A stretch of DNA of 64,000 nt from Vespa crabro (GCF_910589235.1 NC_060969.1:3459115-3523114); one strand, 5' to 3'. Shown: positions 25,985 through 38,309, counted from the stretch's first letter. Translations and numbers: made by a program. Notes: generated from the letters alone by a model not told the origin.

Positions 25985-28400
25985 ATGTTTAGTTGGAATT
26001 AGATTTAAAAAATTATAGAAAAGTTATAAAATATGCAGCCATTTGCTCGATAATACTTGTATTATAAGATTTATAATTAGACTTTGCAAGTATTAACGAC
26101 CCAGGTCTCACTACGTGGAAGTTGCTGCATGTGGAGACCCACGAGCTAACGGTGACTCTACTTTAATCTAAAATCCGCGTTCCGCGATACCGATCCCTTA
26201 TGCCTTCCGCTTCGGATGTTTAGGGCGACTTAGCTAACAGGAGGTATATAGCCGTAGCTACAGGGACCCCACTTACAGAGAGCTTTACCGTTCAACACCT
26301 TCGCCTCAAGCATAATGGATTATTAAGCACATCTGAATTCGTGCTTCCGAATTTCGATCAATCAAAGCGCATTAATCGCGTTCGCGATACTCACGTGTGT
26401 TATAATTACGTAGATTCTACTGTTCTATCCAAATTCGCGAAGTAATCTAATCGAAATGTCGAAAAAATAAAACCAAGTCCCCGGTAGGACTTTCAATCGC
26501 GCACGCGAACACTAACGTGAGTGTTAGAAAAACGGTGACTCTAAGTTAAAATCCGAAGCGTACCCCGAATTTCAACACTAAAACGAAGTCCATGATAGGA
26601 CTTTTAATCGCGCCCGGACACCCACGCAAGTGTTCGGAAAACGGTGACTTTACTCTAAATAAACTAATCGAATATTCGAGCAAACAAAACGAAGTCCCCG
26701 GTAGGACTTTTAATCGCGTACGCGAACACTCACGTGAGTGTTAGAATAACGGTGACTCTAAGTTGAAATCCAAAGTGACATATGTTAACCGGTATTTAGA
26801 CTTTCCATGATATTTGTCGAGATTTCCGCCCCGCTACCAAATATGAGGATTATCATAATATCAGATAACTATGTACAGCACTACAAGGTAAACCGTTCGC
26901 GCACCCCGAATTTCAACACTAAAACGAAGTCCATGGTAGGACTTTTAATCGCGCCCGGACACCCACGCAAGTGTTCGGAAAACGGTGACTCTACTTTAAA
27001 AAGACGCGTCCGCGAGGTAATCTAATCGAATATTCGAGCAAATATCAACGAAGTCCCCGGTAGGACTTTTAAGTCGCGTCCGCGTACATTCACGTGAGTT
27101 TTAGAAAAACGGTGACTCTACTCTAAATTCGCGTTTTCGATACGAACAATCAAACGAAATATAATCGCGCCCGAGAACACCAACACCTGTGCACGCCGTC
27201 ACGCGCGCCAGTGTTCTTCCTATCCTTCCCGTATTCGCGTGTAAAAATCGATGATGAATCCTGCCATGCGATGTATCATCCGGCCACAGATGAACCTATC
27301 CCTGGATGATCTAACCTGGAAAAGAAAAAACTAAAGGGAAAATAAGAGAAAGAAAAAAAACATAAAATAAAACATAATATAGATTATAAATAGAAAATAA
27401 ATATGTACAAACAGATAAGAAAGCTGCTGAAAGATAAGTAATTAGAAGTACCTCTGCACGCTTCTGAAACCACAGTCCGCTTCATCTCATGGGTCCTACC
27501 TAATGCTTAAAAATTAAAATTAATAAGAATATATTAATAACAAACCTAAAAACACAAAAACATAATTAAAAAGAAATAACATAATTATATACTGAAAAGA
27601 CATAATAAAATAAAATAACATATTAATAACATAATTATAAACATAAAAGAAAAATATGAGATAGAAATGCAAGCTGCAAAGAGATAAGAAAATAGAAGCA
27701 GCTCTTCATGACGCTGAAACAGCTGCCCGCATCTTCTAATGATTCTTACCTAAAATCTATAAATTATAATTAATAAGAATATATTAAAAACATAATTAAA
27801 AACATAATTAAAAACATAAAAACATAAATAAAAAGAAATAACATAATAAAAATCTGAAAAGAAATAACATATTAATAACATTATTAAAATCATAATTAAA
27901 GAAGAAAAATATTAGATAGAAAAGAAAGCTGCAGAAATATAAGAAAATAGATGCAGCTCTACACGATGCTAAGACAGCAACCCGCACAGAAGCCCACACC
28001 CATGTCCCCATCCCATGGGTCCCACCCGAGACTTATAAATCATTATTAATAAGAGTAAATGAGTATGAAAAATATGAAATAGAAAAGAGAGTCCCAGTAA
28101 GAGAGAAAAAGAGAAGCAGCTCTATAAGATGCTGAGAGAGCAACCCGCACAGAGGCCCACACCCATGGGCCCCTCCCATGGGTCCCACCCGAGTCTTATA
28201 AAACATAATTAACAAGAGTAAATCAGTATGAAAAATATGAAATAGAAAAAAAAGAGCCTCAGAAAGAGAAGAAAAAAGAAGCAGCTCTAAAAGATGCTGA
28301 GACAGCAACCCACACAGAGACCCACACCATGAGTCCCTCCCATGGGTCCCACCCGAGATATATAAAGGATAATTAATGTAATTAAATTAGAATATTTAGA
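25985..28400. repeat. Hairpin-module repeat element, copy 2 (expanded)
   Basis: This is the same layout as copy 1 but longer. The head (from ~26032) repeats the GGTCTC/GGAGACC stem. The body has five double-hairpin units instead of one (AAGTCC starts at 26475, 26586, 26692, 26927 and 27051). Two AT-rich AAACATAATT-type tails follow (~27530-27650 and ~27775-27905), then three CCCATGGG modules (~27965-28040, 28120-28200 and 28285-28365). Outer ends were judged from where similarity to copy 1 fades: both copies end in a CCCACCCGA(G/A)...AGAAATGACAG stretch. No coding is seen. Confidence 0.75.
26470..27125. repeat. Alternating two-type tandem units with palindromes
   Basis: Five units of about 106-124 bases alternate between type A (CCCCGGTAGG, then a CACTCACGTGAGTG palindrome) and type B (CCATGGTAGG, then CACCCACGCAAGTG). 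Each unit carries two potential stem-loops: AAGTCC with GGACTT around a 6-base loop, and AACACT with AGTGTT. In the unit at 26692 the second is a perfect 18-base palindrome (26725-26742). One B unit is preceded by an unrelated segment of about 125 bases (about 26775-26900). Each unit ends with a conserved CGGTGACT(C/T)TA word. Confidence 0.75.
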
Positions 28401-28404
28401 AATG

Positions 28405-29165
28405 ACAGTGAAGAAAGTTTTCTATGCGATAGTATATCTATTAATCAATAGTTTATGATAGTACTTATGGTTGATCTTTATAAGATTGCTAAGAATATTC
28501 TGTTGTTTAAATATTAATCAATTATACTTTACGTATATCGTAAATTATTTAAATTTTATAATAATCTTCTTTATTAATTATTTCTTCCCGTATTGGCGAT
28601 CCCACGACCTGGAACTAGCTGAAAAGAAATAAGGAAAGGAAAGAAAAATTTATACATTATTAATTATGCGAACGATAATATTTTGAATTTAATTTAATTA
28701 AACATAAGAAAAATAAAAGATTAATGAAAAAAAAAAAAAAATAAAATATGTTGAACACTGAAAAAAAAAAAAATTATTTTCTCTGAAAGAAATATTATTA
28801 TATCCATTAATCGATAGTATATTATAATACAGGTATATAATTTTTATAACATTGCTAAAAATACCCTATTGTTTAAATATTAATTAATTATACTTTATGT
28901 ATATCGTACATTATTTAAATGTTAAGATAATCTTCTTTATTAATTATTCCTTCCCGTGTTGGCGACCCTCACGATCTAGAACTAGCTGAAAAGAAATAAG
29001 AAAAGAAAACTCAATATTTATACATTATTAATTATACGAACGATAAAATTTTGAATTTAATTTAATTAAACAAAAGAAAAATAAAAGATTAATTAAAAGA
29101 AAATGAAATATGTTGAACACTGAAAAAAAGAAATATTATTTTCTCTGAAAGAAATATTATATTAC
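28405..29165. repeat. Directly duplicated ~364-base AT-rich unit
   Basis: Two adjacent copies align from about 28410 and 28786. Both carry CTAGCTGAAAAGAAATAAG (near 28614 and 28979), TATACTTTA(C/T)GTATATCGTA and TATGTTGAACACTGAAAAA. Both contain a TTGGCGA(C/T)CC word followed by CACGA, which resembles the sequence just inside the 5' LTR of many insect Gypsy/BEL retrotransposons. That makes a degraded LTR remnant possible, but no coding part is present. Confidence 0.6.
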
Positions 29166-29170
29166 TTGTA

Positions 29171-30739
29171 CATTTCATAGATACATTATTTTATTATAGA
29201 ACTCAATTTTATTAAAATAAAATTATAAATTTAATTGAACTTTCGAAAAGAAAAAATGTACAAAATTTATCAATCGACTTTTTAACGTAAAATTTGATTT
29301 TACTAAACTAAAATCATAAATTCAATTGATTTTTAGAAAAGAAAAAATGTTGAAAATTTATGTCTTAAGTTTAAAATTAAAAATGCATAAAATATGAAAT
29401 AATCCTATTCGCGTAAGCGTGGCAATGTGAGAATATTATTTACGGAATGTTACTTCGTCTCAGTTTTTTAAATCTACACCCCTACACCCATCACCATAAG
29501 GAGCATTTTGAGTGACGACATGGTAAAATTAAAATACGATTAAGAGCCATTTTCGAAAATTTCTAATGAATTTTCGAAAATAACCCAATAACATAATAAT
29601 AGTCCTCTTGAGCCACAGTGAGGCCATTGTGAGGGCCTCTTTAACATCTTGTTTACATCGTGCCCTAATCAAATCGAATATTCTTCAGAAACTGTAACGA
29701 CAAGATTTTATTCGAAATTATAAGAAATAAAAGAAAATTTTTACACAATTATTAGTAGCCTACAAAAAATTAAAATTAGTATATTAATTGCTGAAAATCC
29801 TGAGCTAAAAATTAATTAATGTAATTATCTAAGCTTACGGACTGTGACTCTACAAGTCTCTATGTTTTTTAACAATTATTCTACTCGACTTTTCTCTTTC
29901 AAAAACAATGACTCTATTGAGACTTCTCTTTTATCAATTCAAATTAATAAAATATTTAATTATTATTTATTTAAAAATATAAAAGAAACCCTTGGATGCT
30001 CCTTCTTACAAGCGAATACATTTATTATTATAAGAAAATCATGCACAATTACGCTTGTAATCCAGAGACTATCCATCGCGAATATCTTCTTGTACATTCT
30101 TTATTTAAACTCATGATTAACGATTTTTTTTATGTTTCCGGACAAGCAAAATATTTCAAAATAAATAAATACATCGAAAATTTAAAATAATTATAAAAGC
30201 GTTTGTACAAGAAGAACTTATCCTGATCTAATAAATAAATCAAAAAATAAAAAACCATTCAGGAGTAAATCACCGAAGAAATTTACTCGTGGTCACTCAA
30301 TGCTCTTCTACTAATTAATTACAACCAATCACTCGTGCCAATTCGGACCTTTCGTCCTCGACATGATTGAGTGATCGGAGGAACTTAAAAATTCACTCAC
30401 CACTTAAGAAGTTCTGCGTTGGCTCCAAAACACTCGTTCGCAGTTTAAGTCGAAATTGTTAATTACGTAGGTCGTCATCGAAGTTGATCAAAATCTTTTT
30501 CAATGATGCACTGACTCTATTACGTGATAAATATTTTTTAACGGACGGACACTGAATTTACTTCGCGAAACTCTACTGACTTTAATAAATACAGTTTGTG
30601 CAACTGTCAAAAAAGCAAAAAGGTTCGCAAACAAACACTGACTCTAACGATTGCAATACACACAATCGATACAAAAACACTTGTTGTTTAAATCGCGAAA
30701 CCCGAACGAACAAAAACTGCTTCTACTTCGCGATATTCT
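29171..30739. other. Unassigned non-coding stretch before the satellite
   Basis: No gene is supported; the open frames at 29844-30190 are AT-rich and have no family resemblance. Visible structure includes a hairpin near 29550-29582 (ATTTTCGAAAA repeated in inverted form around a short loop) and a GAGGCC...GGGCCTC pair near 29621-29639. At 30480-30730 there are recurrent ACTGACTCTA, CGCGAAAC and similar words that vaguely echo the GTGACTCTAC/CGCGAA words of the 24.5-27.3 kb element. Confidence 0.4.
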
Positions 30740-33700
30740 TATTTCAGAAGAGATTAAAATTTTGAAGTATTAGTAGTTTATACTAAAATTATTTTAAGTC
30801 TCTCGCGCGTTTCTTTATTTATAATGCTTAAACGAACCTACTATTGTTTAAATATTGCTTTATTATACTCCTTGTACGTTAAAGATTGTTTAATTAATTG
30901 AGAAATTACCGAAATTATTAATTTATATGTTATCGCGATCAGAAATAGTGAGTATCGGTGTGCACTGGTCGGAGTGCAAAAGAAAACTAACTCGCGAATC
31001 GTCAAAGTTAATCGAAGGACCGTTTATGTTTATATTACAGAAGGCCAACAACCCGAGATAAAATTTAAAGTACTGGAAGCTTATATTAAAATTATTTTGA
31101 GTCTCTCGCGCGTTTCTTTATTTATAATGTTTATACGAACCTACTATTGCTTAAATATTGCTTTATTATACTCCCTGTACGTTAAAGATTGTCTAATTAA
31201 TTGAGAAATTACCGAAATTATTAATTTATAAGTTATCGCGATCAGAAATAGACAGTATCGGTGTGCACTGGTCGGAGTGCCAAAGAAAACTAACTCGCGA
31301 ATCGTCAAAGTTAATCGAAGGACCGTTTATGTTTATATTACAGAAGGCCAACAACCCGAGATTACAATTTTCAAGTATTAGTGTATATATTAAAATTATT
31401 TTGAGTCTCTCGCGCGTTTCTTTATTTATAATGTTTATACGAACCTACTATTGTTTAAATATTGCTTTATTATACTCCTTATACGGTAAGGATTGTTTAA
31501 TTAATTGAGAAATTACCGAAATTATTAATTTATAAGTTATCGCGATCAGAAATAGACAGTATCGGTGTGCACTGGTCGGAGTGCAAAAGAAAACTAACTC
31601 GCGAATCGTCAAAGTTAATCGAAGGACCGTTTATGTTTATATTGCAGAAGGCCAACAACCCGAGATAAAATTTAAAGTACTGGAAGCTTATATCAAAATT
31701 ATTTTGAGTCTCTCGCACGTTTCTTTATTTATAATGTTTAAACAAATCTACTATTGTTTAAATATTGCTTTATTATACTCCTTATACGGTAAGGATTGTT
31801 TAATTATTTGAGAAATTACCGAAATTATTAATTTATAAGTTATCGCGATCAGAAATAGACAGTATCGGTGTGCACTGGTCGGAGTGCCAAAGAAAACTAA
31901 CTCGCGAATCGTCAAAGTTAATCGAAGGACCGTTTATGTTTATATTACAGAAGGCCAACAACCCGAGATTACAATTTTCAAGTATTAGTGTATATATTAA
32001 AATTATTTTGAGTCTCTCGCGCGTTTCTTTATTTATAATGTTTATACGAACCTACTATTGCTTAAATATTGCTTTATTATACTCCCTGTACGTTAAAGAT
32101 TGTCTAATTAATTGAGAAATTACCGCAATTATTAATTTATAAGTTATCGCGATCAGAAATAGAGAGTACCGGTGTGCACAGGTCGGAGTGCAAAAGAAAA
32201 CTAACTCTCGAATTGTCAAAGTTAATCGAAGGACCGTTTATGTTTATATTGCAGAAGGCCAACAAACCCGAGATTAAAATTTTGAAGTATTAGCGTTTTA
32301 TATTAAAATTATTTTGAGTCTCTCGCGCGTTTCTTTATTTATAATGTTTATACGAACCTACTATTGTTTAATATTGCTTTATTATACTCTTTATACGGTA
32401 AGGATTGTTTAATTAATTGAGAAATTACCGAAATTATTAATTTATAAGTTATCGCGATCAGAAATAGAGGGTATCGATGTGCACTGGTCGGAGTGCAAAA
32501 GGAAACTAACTCGCGAATCGTCAAAGTTAATCGAAGGACCGTTCATGTTTATATTGCAGAAGGCCAACTACCCGAGATTACAATTTTTAAGTATTAGTGT
32601 ATATATTAAAATTATTTTGAGTCTCTCGCGCTTTTCTTTATTTATAATGTTTATACGAACCTACTATTGTTTAATATTGCTTTATTATACTCCTTATACG
32701 GTAAGGATTGTTTAATTAATTGAGAAATTACCGCAATTATTAATTTATAAGTTATCGCGATCAGAAATAGAGAGTATCGGTGTGCACTGGTCGGAGTGCA
32801 AAAGAAAACTAACTCGCGAATCGTCAAAGTTAATCGAAGGACCGTTTATGTTTATATTGCAGAAGGCCAACAAACCCGAGATTAAAATTTTGAAGTATTA
32901 GCGTTTTATATTAAAATTATTTTGAGTCTCTCGCGCGTTTCTTTATTTATAATGTTTATACGAACCTACTATTGTTTAAATATTGCTTTATTATACTCCT
33001 TATACGGTAAGGATTGTTTAATTAATTGAGAAATTACCGAAATTATTAATTTATAAGTTATCGCGATCAGAAATAGACAGTATCGGTGTGCACTGGTCGG
33101 AGTGCAAAAGAAAACTAACTCGCGAATCGTCAAAGTTAATCGAAGGACCGTTTATGTTTATATTGCAGAAGGCCAACAACCCGAGATAAAATTTAAAGTA
33201 CTGGAAGCTTATATCAAAATTATTTTGAGTCTCTCGCACGATTCTTTATTTATAATGTTTAAACAAATCTACTATTGTTTAAATATTGCTTTATTATACT
33301 CCTTATACGGTAAGGATTGTTTAATTATTTGAGAAATTACCGAAATTATTAATTTATAAGTTATCGCGATCAGAAATAGACAGTATCGGTGTGCACTGGT
33401 CGGAGTGCCAAAGAAAACTAACTCGCGAATCGTCAAAGTTAATCGAAGGACCGTTTATGTTTATATTACAGAAGGCCAACAACCCGAGATTACAATTTTC
33501 AAGTATTAGTGTATATATTAAAATTATTTTGAGTCTCTCGCGCTTTTCTTTATTTATAATGTTTATACGAACCTACTATTGTTTAAATATTGCTTTATTA
33601 TACTCCTTATACGGTAAGGATTGTTTAATTAATTGAGAAATTACCGAAATTATTAATTTATAAGTTATCGCGATCAGAAATAGAGAGTATCGGTGTGCAC

Positions 33701-36700
33701 TGGTCGGAGTGCAAAAGAAAACTAACTCGCGAATCGTCAAAGTTAATCGAAGGACCGTTTATGTTTATATTGCAGAAGGCCAACAAACCCGAGATTAAAA
33801 TTTTGAAGTATTAGCGTTTTATATTAAAATTATTTTGAGTCTCTCGCGCGTTTCTTTATTTATAATGTTTATACGAACCTACTATTGTTTAAATATTGCT
33901 TTATTATACTCCTTATACGGTAAGGATTGTTTAATTAATTGAGAAATTACCGAAATTATTAATTTATAAGTTATCGCGATCAGAAATAGACAGTATCGGT
34001 GTGCACTGGTCGGAGTGCAAAAGAAAACTAACTCGCGAATCGTCAAAGTTAATCGAAGGACCGTTTATGTTTATATTGCAGAAGGCCAACAACCCGAGAT
34101 AAAATTTAAAGTACTGGAAGCTTATATCAAAATTATTTTGAGTCTCTCGCACGTTTCTTTATTTATAATGTTTAAACAAATCTACTATTGTTTAAATATT
34201 GCTTTATTATACTCCTTATACGGTAAGGATTGTTTAATTATTTGAGAAATTACCGAAATTATTAATTTATAAGTTATCGCGATCAGAAATAGACAGTATC
34301 GGTGTGCACTGGTCGGAGTGCCAAAGAAAACTAACTCGCGAATCGTCAAAGTTAATCGAAGGACCGTTTATGTTTATATTACAGAAGGCCAACAACCCGA
34401 GATTACAATTTTCAAGTATTAGTGTATATATTAAAATTATTTTGAGTCTCTCGCGCTTTTCTTTATTTATAATGTTTATACGAACCTACTATTGTTTAAA
34501 TATTGCTTTATTATACTCCTTATACGGTAAGGATTGTTTAATTAATTGAGAAATTACCGAAATTATTAATTTATAAGTTATCGCGATCAGAAATAGAGAG
34601 TATCGGTGTGCACTGGTCGGAGTGCAAAAGAAAACTAACTCGCGAATCGTCAAAGTTAATCGAAGGACCGTTTATGTTTATATTGCAGAAGGCCAACAAA
34701 CCCGAGATTAAAATTTTGAAGTATTAGCGTTTTATATTAAAATTATTTTGAGTCTCTCGCGCGTTTCTTTATTTATAATGTTTATACGAACCTACTATTG
34801 CTTAAATATTGCTTTATTATACTCCCTGTACGTTAAAGATTGTCTAATTAATTGAGAAATTACCACAATTATTAATTTATAAGTTATCGCGATCAGAAAT
34901 AGAGAGTACCGGTGTGCACAGGTCGGAGTGCAAAAGAAAACTAACTCTCGAATTGTCAAAGTTAATCGAAGGACCGTTTATGTTTATATTGCAGAAGGCC
35001 AACAAACCCGAGATTAAAATTTTGAAGTATTAGCGTTTTATATTAAAATTATTTTGAGTCTCTCGCGCGTTTCTTTATTTATAATGTTTATACGAACCTA
35101 CTATTGTTTAATATTGCTTTATTATACTCTTTATACGGTAAGGATTGTTTAATTAATTGAGAAATTACCGAAATTATTAATTTATAAGTTATCGCGATCA
35201 GAAATAGAGGGTATCGATGTGCACTGGTCGGAGTGCAAAAGGAAACTAACTCGCGAATCGTCAAAGTTAATCGAAGGACCGTTCATGTTTATATTGCAGA
35301 AGGCCAACTACCCGAGATTACAATTTTTAAGTATTAGTGTATATATTAAAATTATTTTGAGTCTCTCGCGCTTTTCTTTATTTATAATGTTTATACGAAC
35401 CTACTATTGTTTAATATTGCTTTATTATACTCTTTATACGGTAAGGATTGTTTAATTAATTGAGAAATTACCGCAATTATTAATTTATAAGTTATCGCGA
35501 TCAGAAATAGACAGTATCGGTGTGCACTGGTCGGAGTGCAAAAGAAAACTAACTCGCGAATCGTCAAAGTTAATCGAAGGACCGTTTATGTTTATATTAC
35601 AGAAGGCCAACAAACCGAGATAAAATTTAAAGTACTGGAAGCTTATATTAAAATTATTTTGAGTCTCTCGCGCGTTTCTTTATTTATAATGTTTATACGA
35701 ACCTACTATTGCTTAAATATTGCTTTATTATACTCTTTATACGGTAAGGATTGTTTAATTAATTGAGAAATTACCGAAAATATTAATTTATAAGTTATCG
35801 CGATCAGAAATAGAGGGTATCGATGTGCACTGGTCGGAGTGCAAAAGGAAACTAACCTGCGAATCGTCAAAATTAATCGAAGGACCGTTTATGTTTATAT
35901 TGCAGAAGGCCAACAAACCCGAGATTAAAATTTTGAAGTATTAGCGTTTTATATTAAAATTATTTTGAGTCTCTCGCGCGTTTCTTTATTTATAATGTTT
36001 ATACGAACCTACTATTGTTTAAATATTGCTTTATTATACTCCTTATACGGTAAGGATTGTTTAATTAATTGAGAAATTACCGAAATTATTAATTTATAAG
36101 TTATCGCGATCAGAAATAGACAGTATCGGTGTGCACTGGTCGGAGTGCCAAAGAAAACTAACTCGCGAATCGTCAAAGTTAATCGAAGGACCGTTTATGT
36201 TTATATTACAGAAGGCCAACAACCCGAGATTACAATTTTCAAGTATTAGTGTATATATTAAAATTATTTTGAGTCTCTCGCGCTTTTCTTTATTTATAAT
36301 GTTTATACGAACCTACTATTGTTTAAATATTGCTTTATTATACTCCTTATACGGTAAGGATTGTTTAATTAATTGAGAAATTACCGAAATTATTAATTTA
36401 TAAGTTATCGCGATCAGAAATAGAGAGTATCGGTGTGCATTGGTCGGAGTGCAAAAGAAAACTAACTCGCGAATCGTCAAAGTTAATCGAAGGACCGTTT
36501 ATGTTTATATTGCAGAAGGCCAACAAACCCGAGATTAAAATTTTGAAGTATTAGCGTTTTATATTAAAATTATTTTGAGTCTCTCGCGCGTTTCTTTATT
36601 TATAATGTTTATACGAACCTACTATTGCTTAAATATTGCTTTATTATACTCCCTGTACGTTAAAGATTGTCTAATTAATTGAGAAATTACCGCAATTATT

Positions 36701-37955
36701 AATTTATAAGTTATCGCGATCAGAAATAGAGAGTACCGGTGTGCACAGGTCGGAGTGCAAAAGAAAACTAACTCTCGAATTGTCAAAGTTAATCGAAGGA
36801 CCGTTTATGTTTATATTGCAGAAGGCCAACAAACCCGAGATTAAAATTTTGAAGTATTAGCGTTTTATATTAAAATTATTTTGAGTCTCTCGCGCGTTTC
36901 TTTATTTATAATGTTTATACGAACCTACTATTGTTTAAATATTGCTTTATTATACTCCTTATACGGTAAGGATTGTTTAATTAATTGAGAAATTACCGAA
37001 ATTATTAATTTATAAGTTATCGCGATCAGAAATAGAGGGTATCGGTGTGCACTGGTCGGAATGCAAAAGAAAACTAACTCGCGAATCGTCAAAGTTAATC
37101 GAAGGACCGTTTATGTTTATATTACAGATGGCCAACAACCCGAGATAAAATTTAAAGTACTGGAAGCTTATATCAAAATTATTTTGAGTCTCTCGCGCGT
37201 TTCTTTATTTATAATGTTTATACGAACCTACTATTGTTTAAATATTGCTTTATTATACTCTTTGTACGTCAAAGATTGTTTAATTAATTGAAAAATTACC
37301 GGAATTATCAATTTATATGTTATTGTATTTAGAAGAGGGAGAATCGTTGTGCGGTAATCAAAGTTCAAAGAGAAACTAACTCGTGAATCGTCAAAGTTAA
37401 TCGAAGATCCGTTTATATTTATATTGTACGACTTCAACAACCGTGCTATAAAATTTGAAGGTATATGTTATATTAAAAATATTGTAAGTTTTCCGCACGT
37501 TTCTATCTTTAGAATGTCTAAAGAAATCTACTAATGTTTAAATATTACTTTATTATATTCCGTTTACATTAAAGATTGTTTAATTAATTGAATAATTATT
37601 AAATGTATTAATTTATAAGTTATTGCGTTGAAAAGAGAGAGAATCGATGTACACTCGTCGAAATCCAAAATGAAACTAACTCGGGCATTGTCAAAGTTAA
37701 TCGAAGGACCGTTTATGTTTATATTGCAGAAGGCCATCAACCGCGCGATAAAATTTTGAAGTATAGGAATTTTTTATGAAATGTATTTTAATTTCTCGCT
37801 CATCACAGTCTTTTCAATGTTTAGGCGTACGTATTATTGTTTAAATATTACTTTATTATACTCCGTGTACTTTAAAGATTGTTTAATTAATTGAAAAATG
37901 ATTAAAAGTATTAATTTATATGATTTTGCGTTTAGAAGAGAGAGAATCGATTTGA
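30740..37955. repeat. Satellite array, ~304-base monomer, about 24 copies, with higher-order structure
   Basis: The word TATCGCGATCAGAAATAG or its variant occurs at 30931, 31234, 31538, 31841, 32145, 32450, 32753, 33059, 33362, 33666, 33972, 34275, 34579, 34885, 35190, 35493, 35796, 36102, 36406, 36712 and 37018. Diverged forms follow at 37321, 37621 and 37921. Spacing is 303-306 bases, falling to 300 in the diverged tail. Monomers fall into about five subtypes by the sequence after GAAGGCCAAC. The trio at 33059-33971 is repeated almost unchanged at 33972-34884 (913-base higher-order unit). A block of two specific subtypes is shared by 32145-32752 and 34885-35492. The left edge is a truncated monomer and the right three are strongly degraded. 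Repeating short frames of 76-81 codons on the plus strand and 62 codons on the minus strand are by-products of monomer identity. Confidence 0.95.
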
Positions 37956-38239
37956 GAAAGATATGTTCTAGATTACACCTTCGTCTTTAAACTAAATTCT
38001 AATTAAAATGAGTTGATCTAGAAAAACTCCTATTCTCATTGATTGCGTAAATCTTTATAAAACCAAGGATAGTAAACAGTTGTAAAAAGGAAAAACAAAT
38101 TTATTCTTTGTCAATATAACGAAAAAAAATAATAAATATCTGAAATTCTTCACAGATGGCATTACTAGATAAATTATCGACTGTCGGTAAAATATTTTAA
38201 TAAAGTATAGATCTTCGGTTTGTTTAGTTGGTACTGCTC

Positions 38240-38309
38240 AAACAGGGTTAACGTAACCTTTTTAATTTTCATTCCTCGCCTCTTTTGACGTGCTTCTTCG
38301 TGCAAAATG
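38240..38309 (+). promoter_or_regulatory. RpL37 core promoter with 5' TOP-like tract
   Basis: Just upstream of the RpL37 start codon (38307-38309) lies a pyrimidine-rich stretch, CATTCCTCGCCTCTTTTGACG (38268-38288). Animal ribosomal-protein mRNAs begin with a C followed by a pyrimidine run (TOP), which makes translation TOR-dependent. The exact start site cannot be read from sequence alone. The satellite array ends only about 300 bases upstream. Confidence 0.55.

Noticed and set aside
29844..30190. Protein of about 90 residues before the satellite
   Set aside because: It is AT-driven composition with overlapping frames, no domain and no splice context; chance is the best explanation.
30974..37440. 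A family of small proteins (76-81 residues) repeated in tandem
   Set aside because: The frames recur only because monomers are near-identical. They are interrupted in other monomers by single-base changes, lack splice or promoter context, and resemble no family.
30740..37955. CRISPR-like array
   Set aside because: Repeats and intervening sequence are one continuous 304-base monomer in a eukaryotic genome. There are no unique spacers and no cas genes, so it is a satellite.
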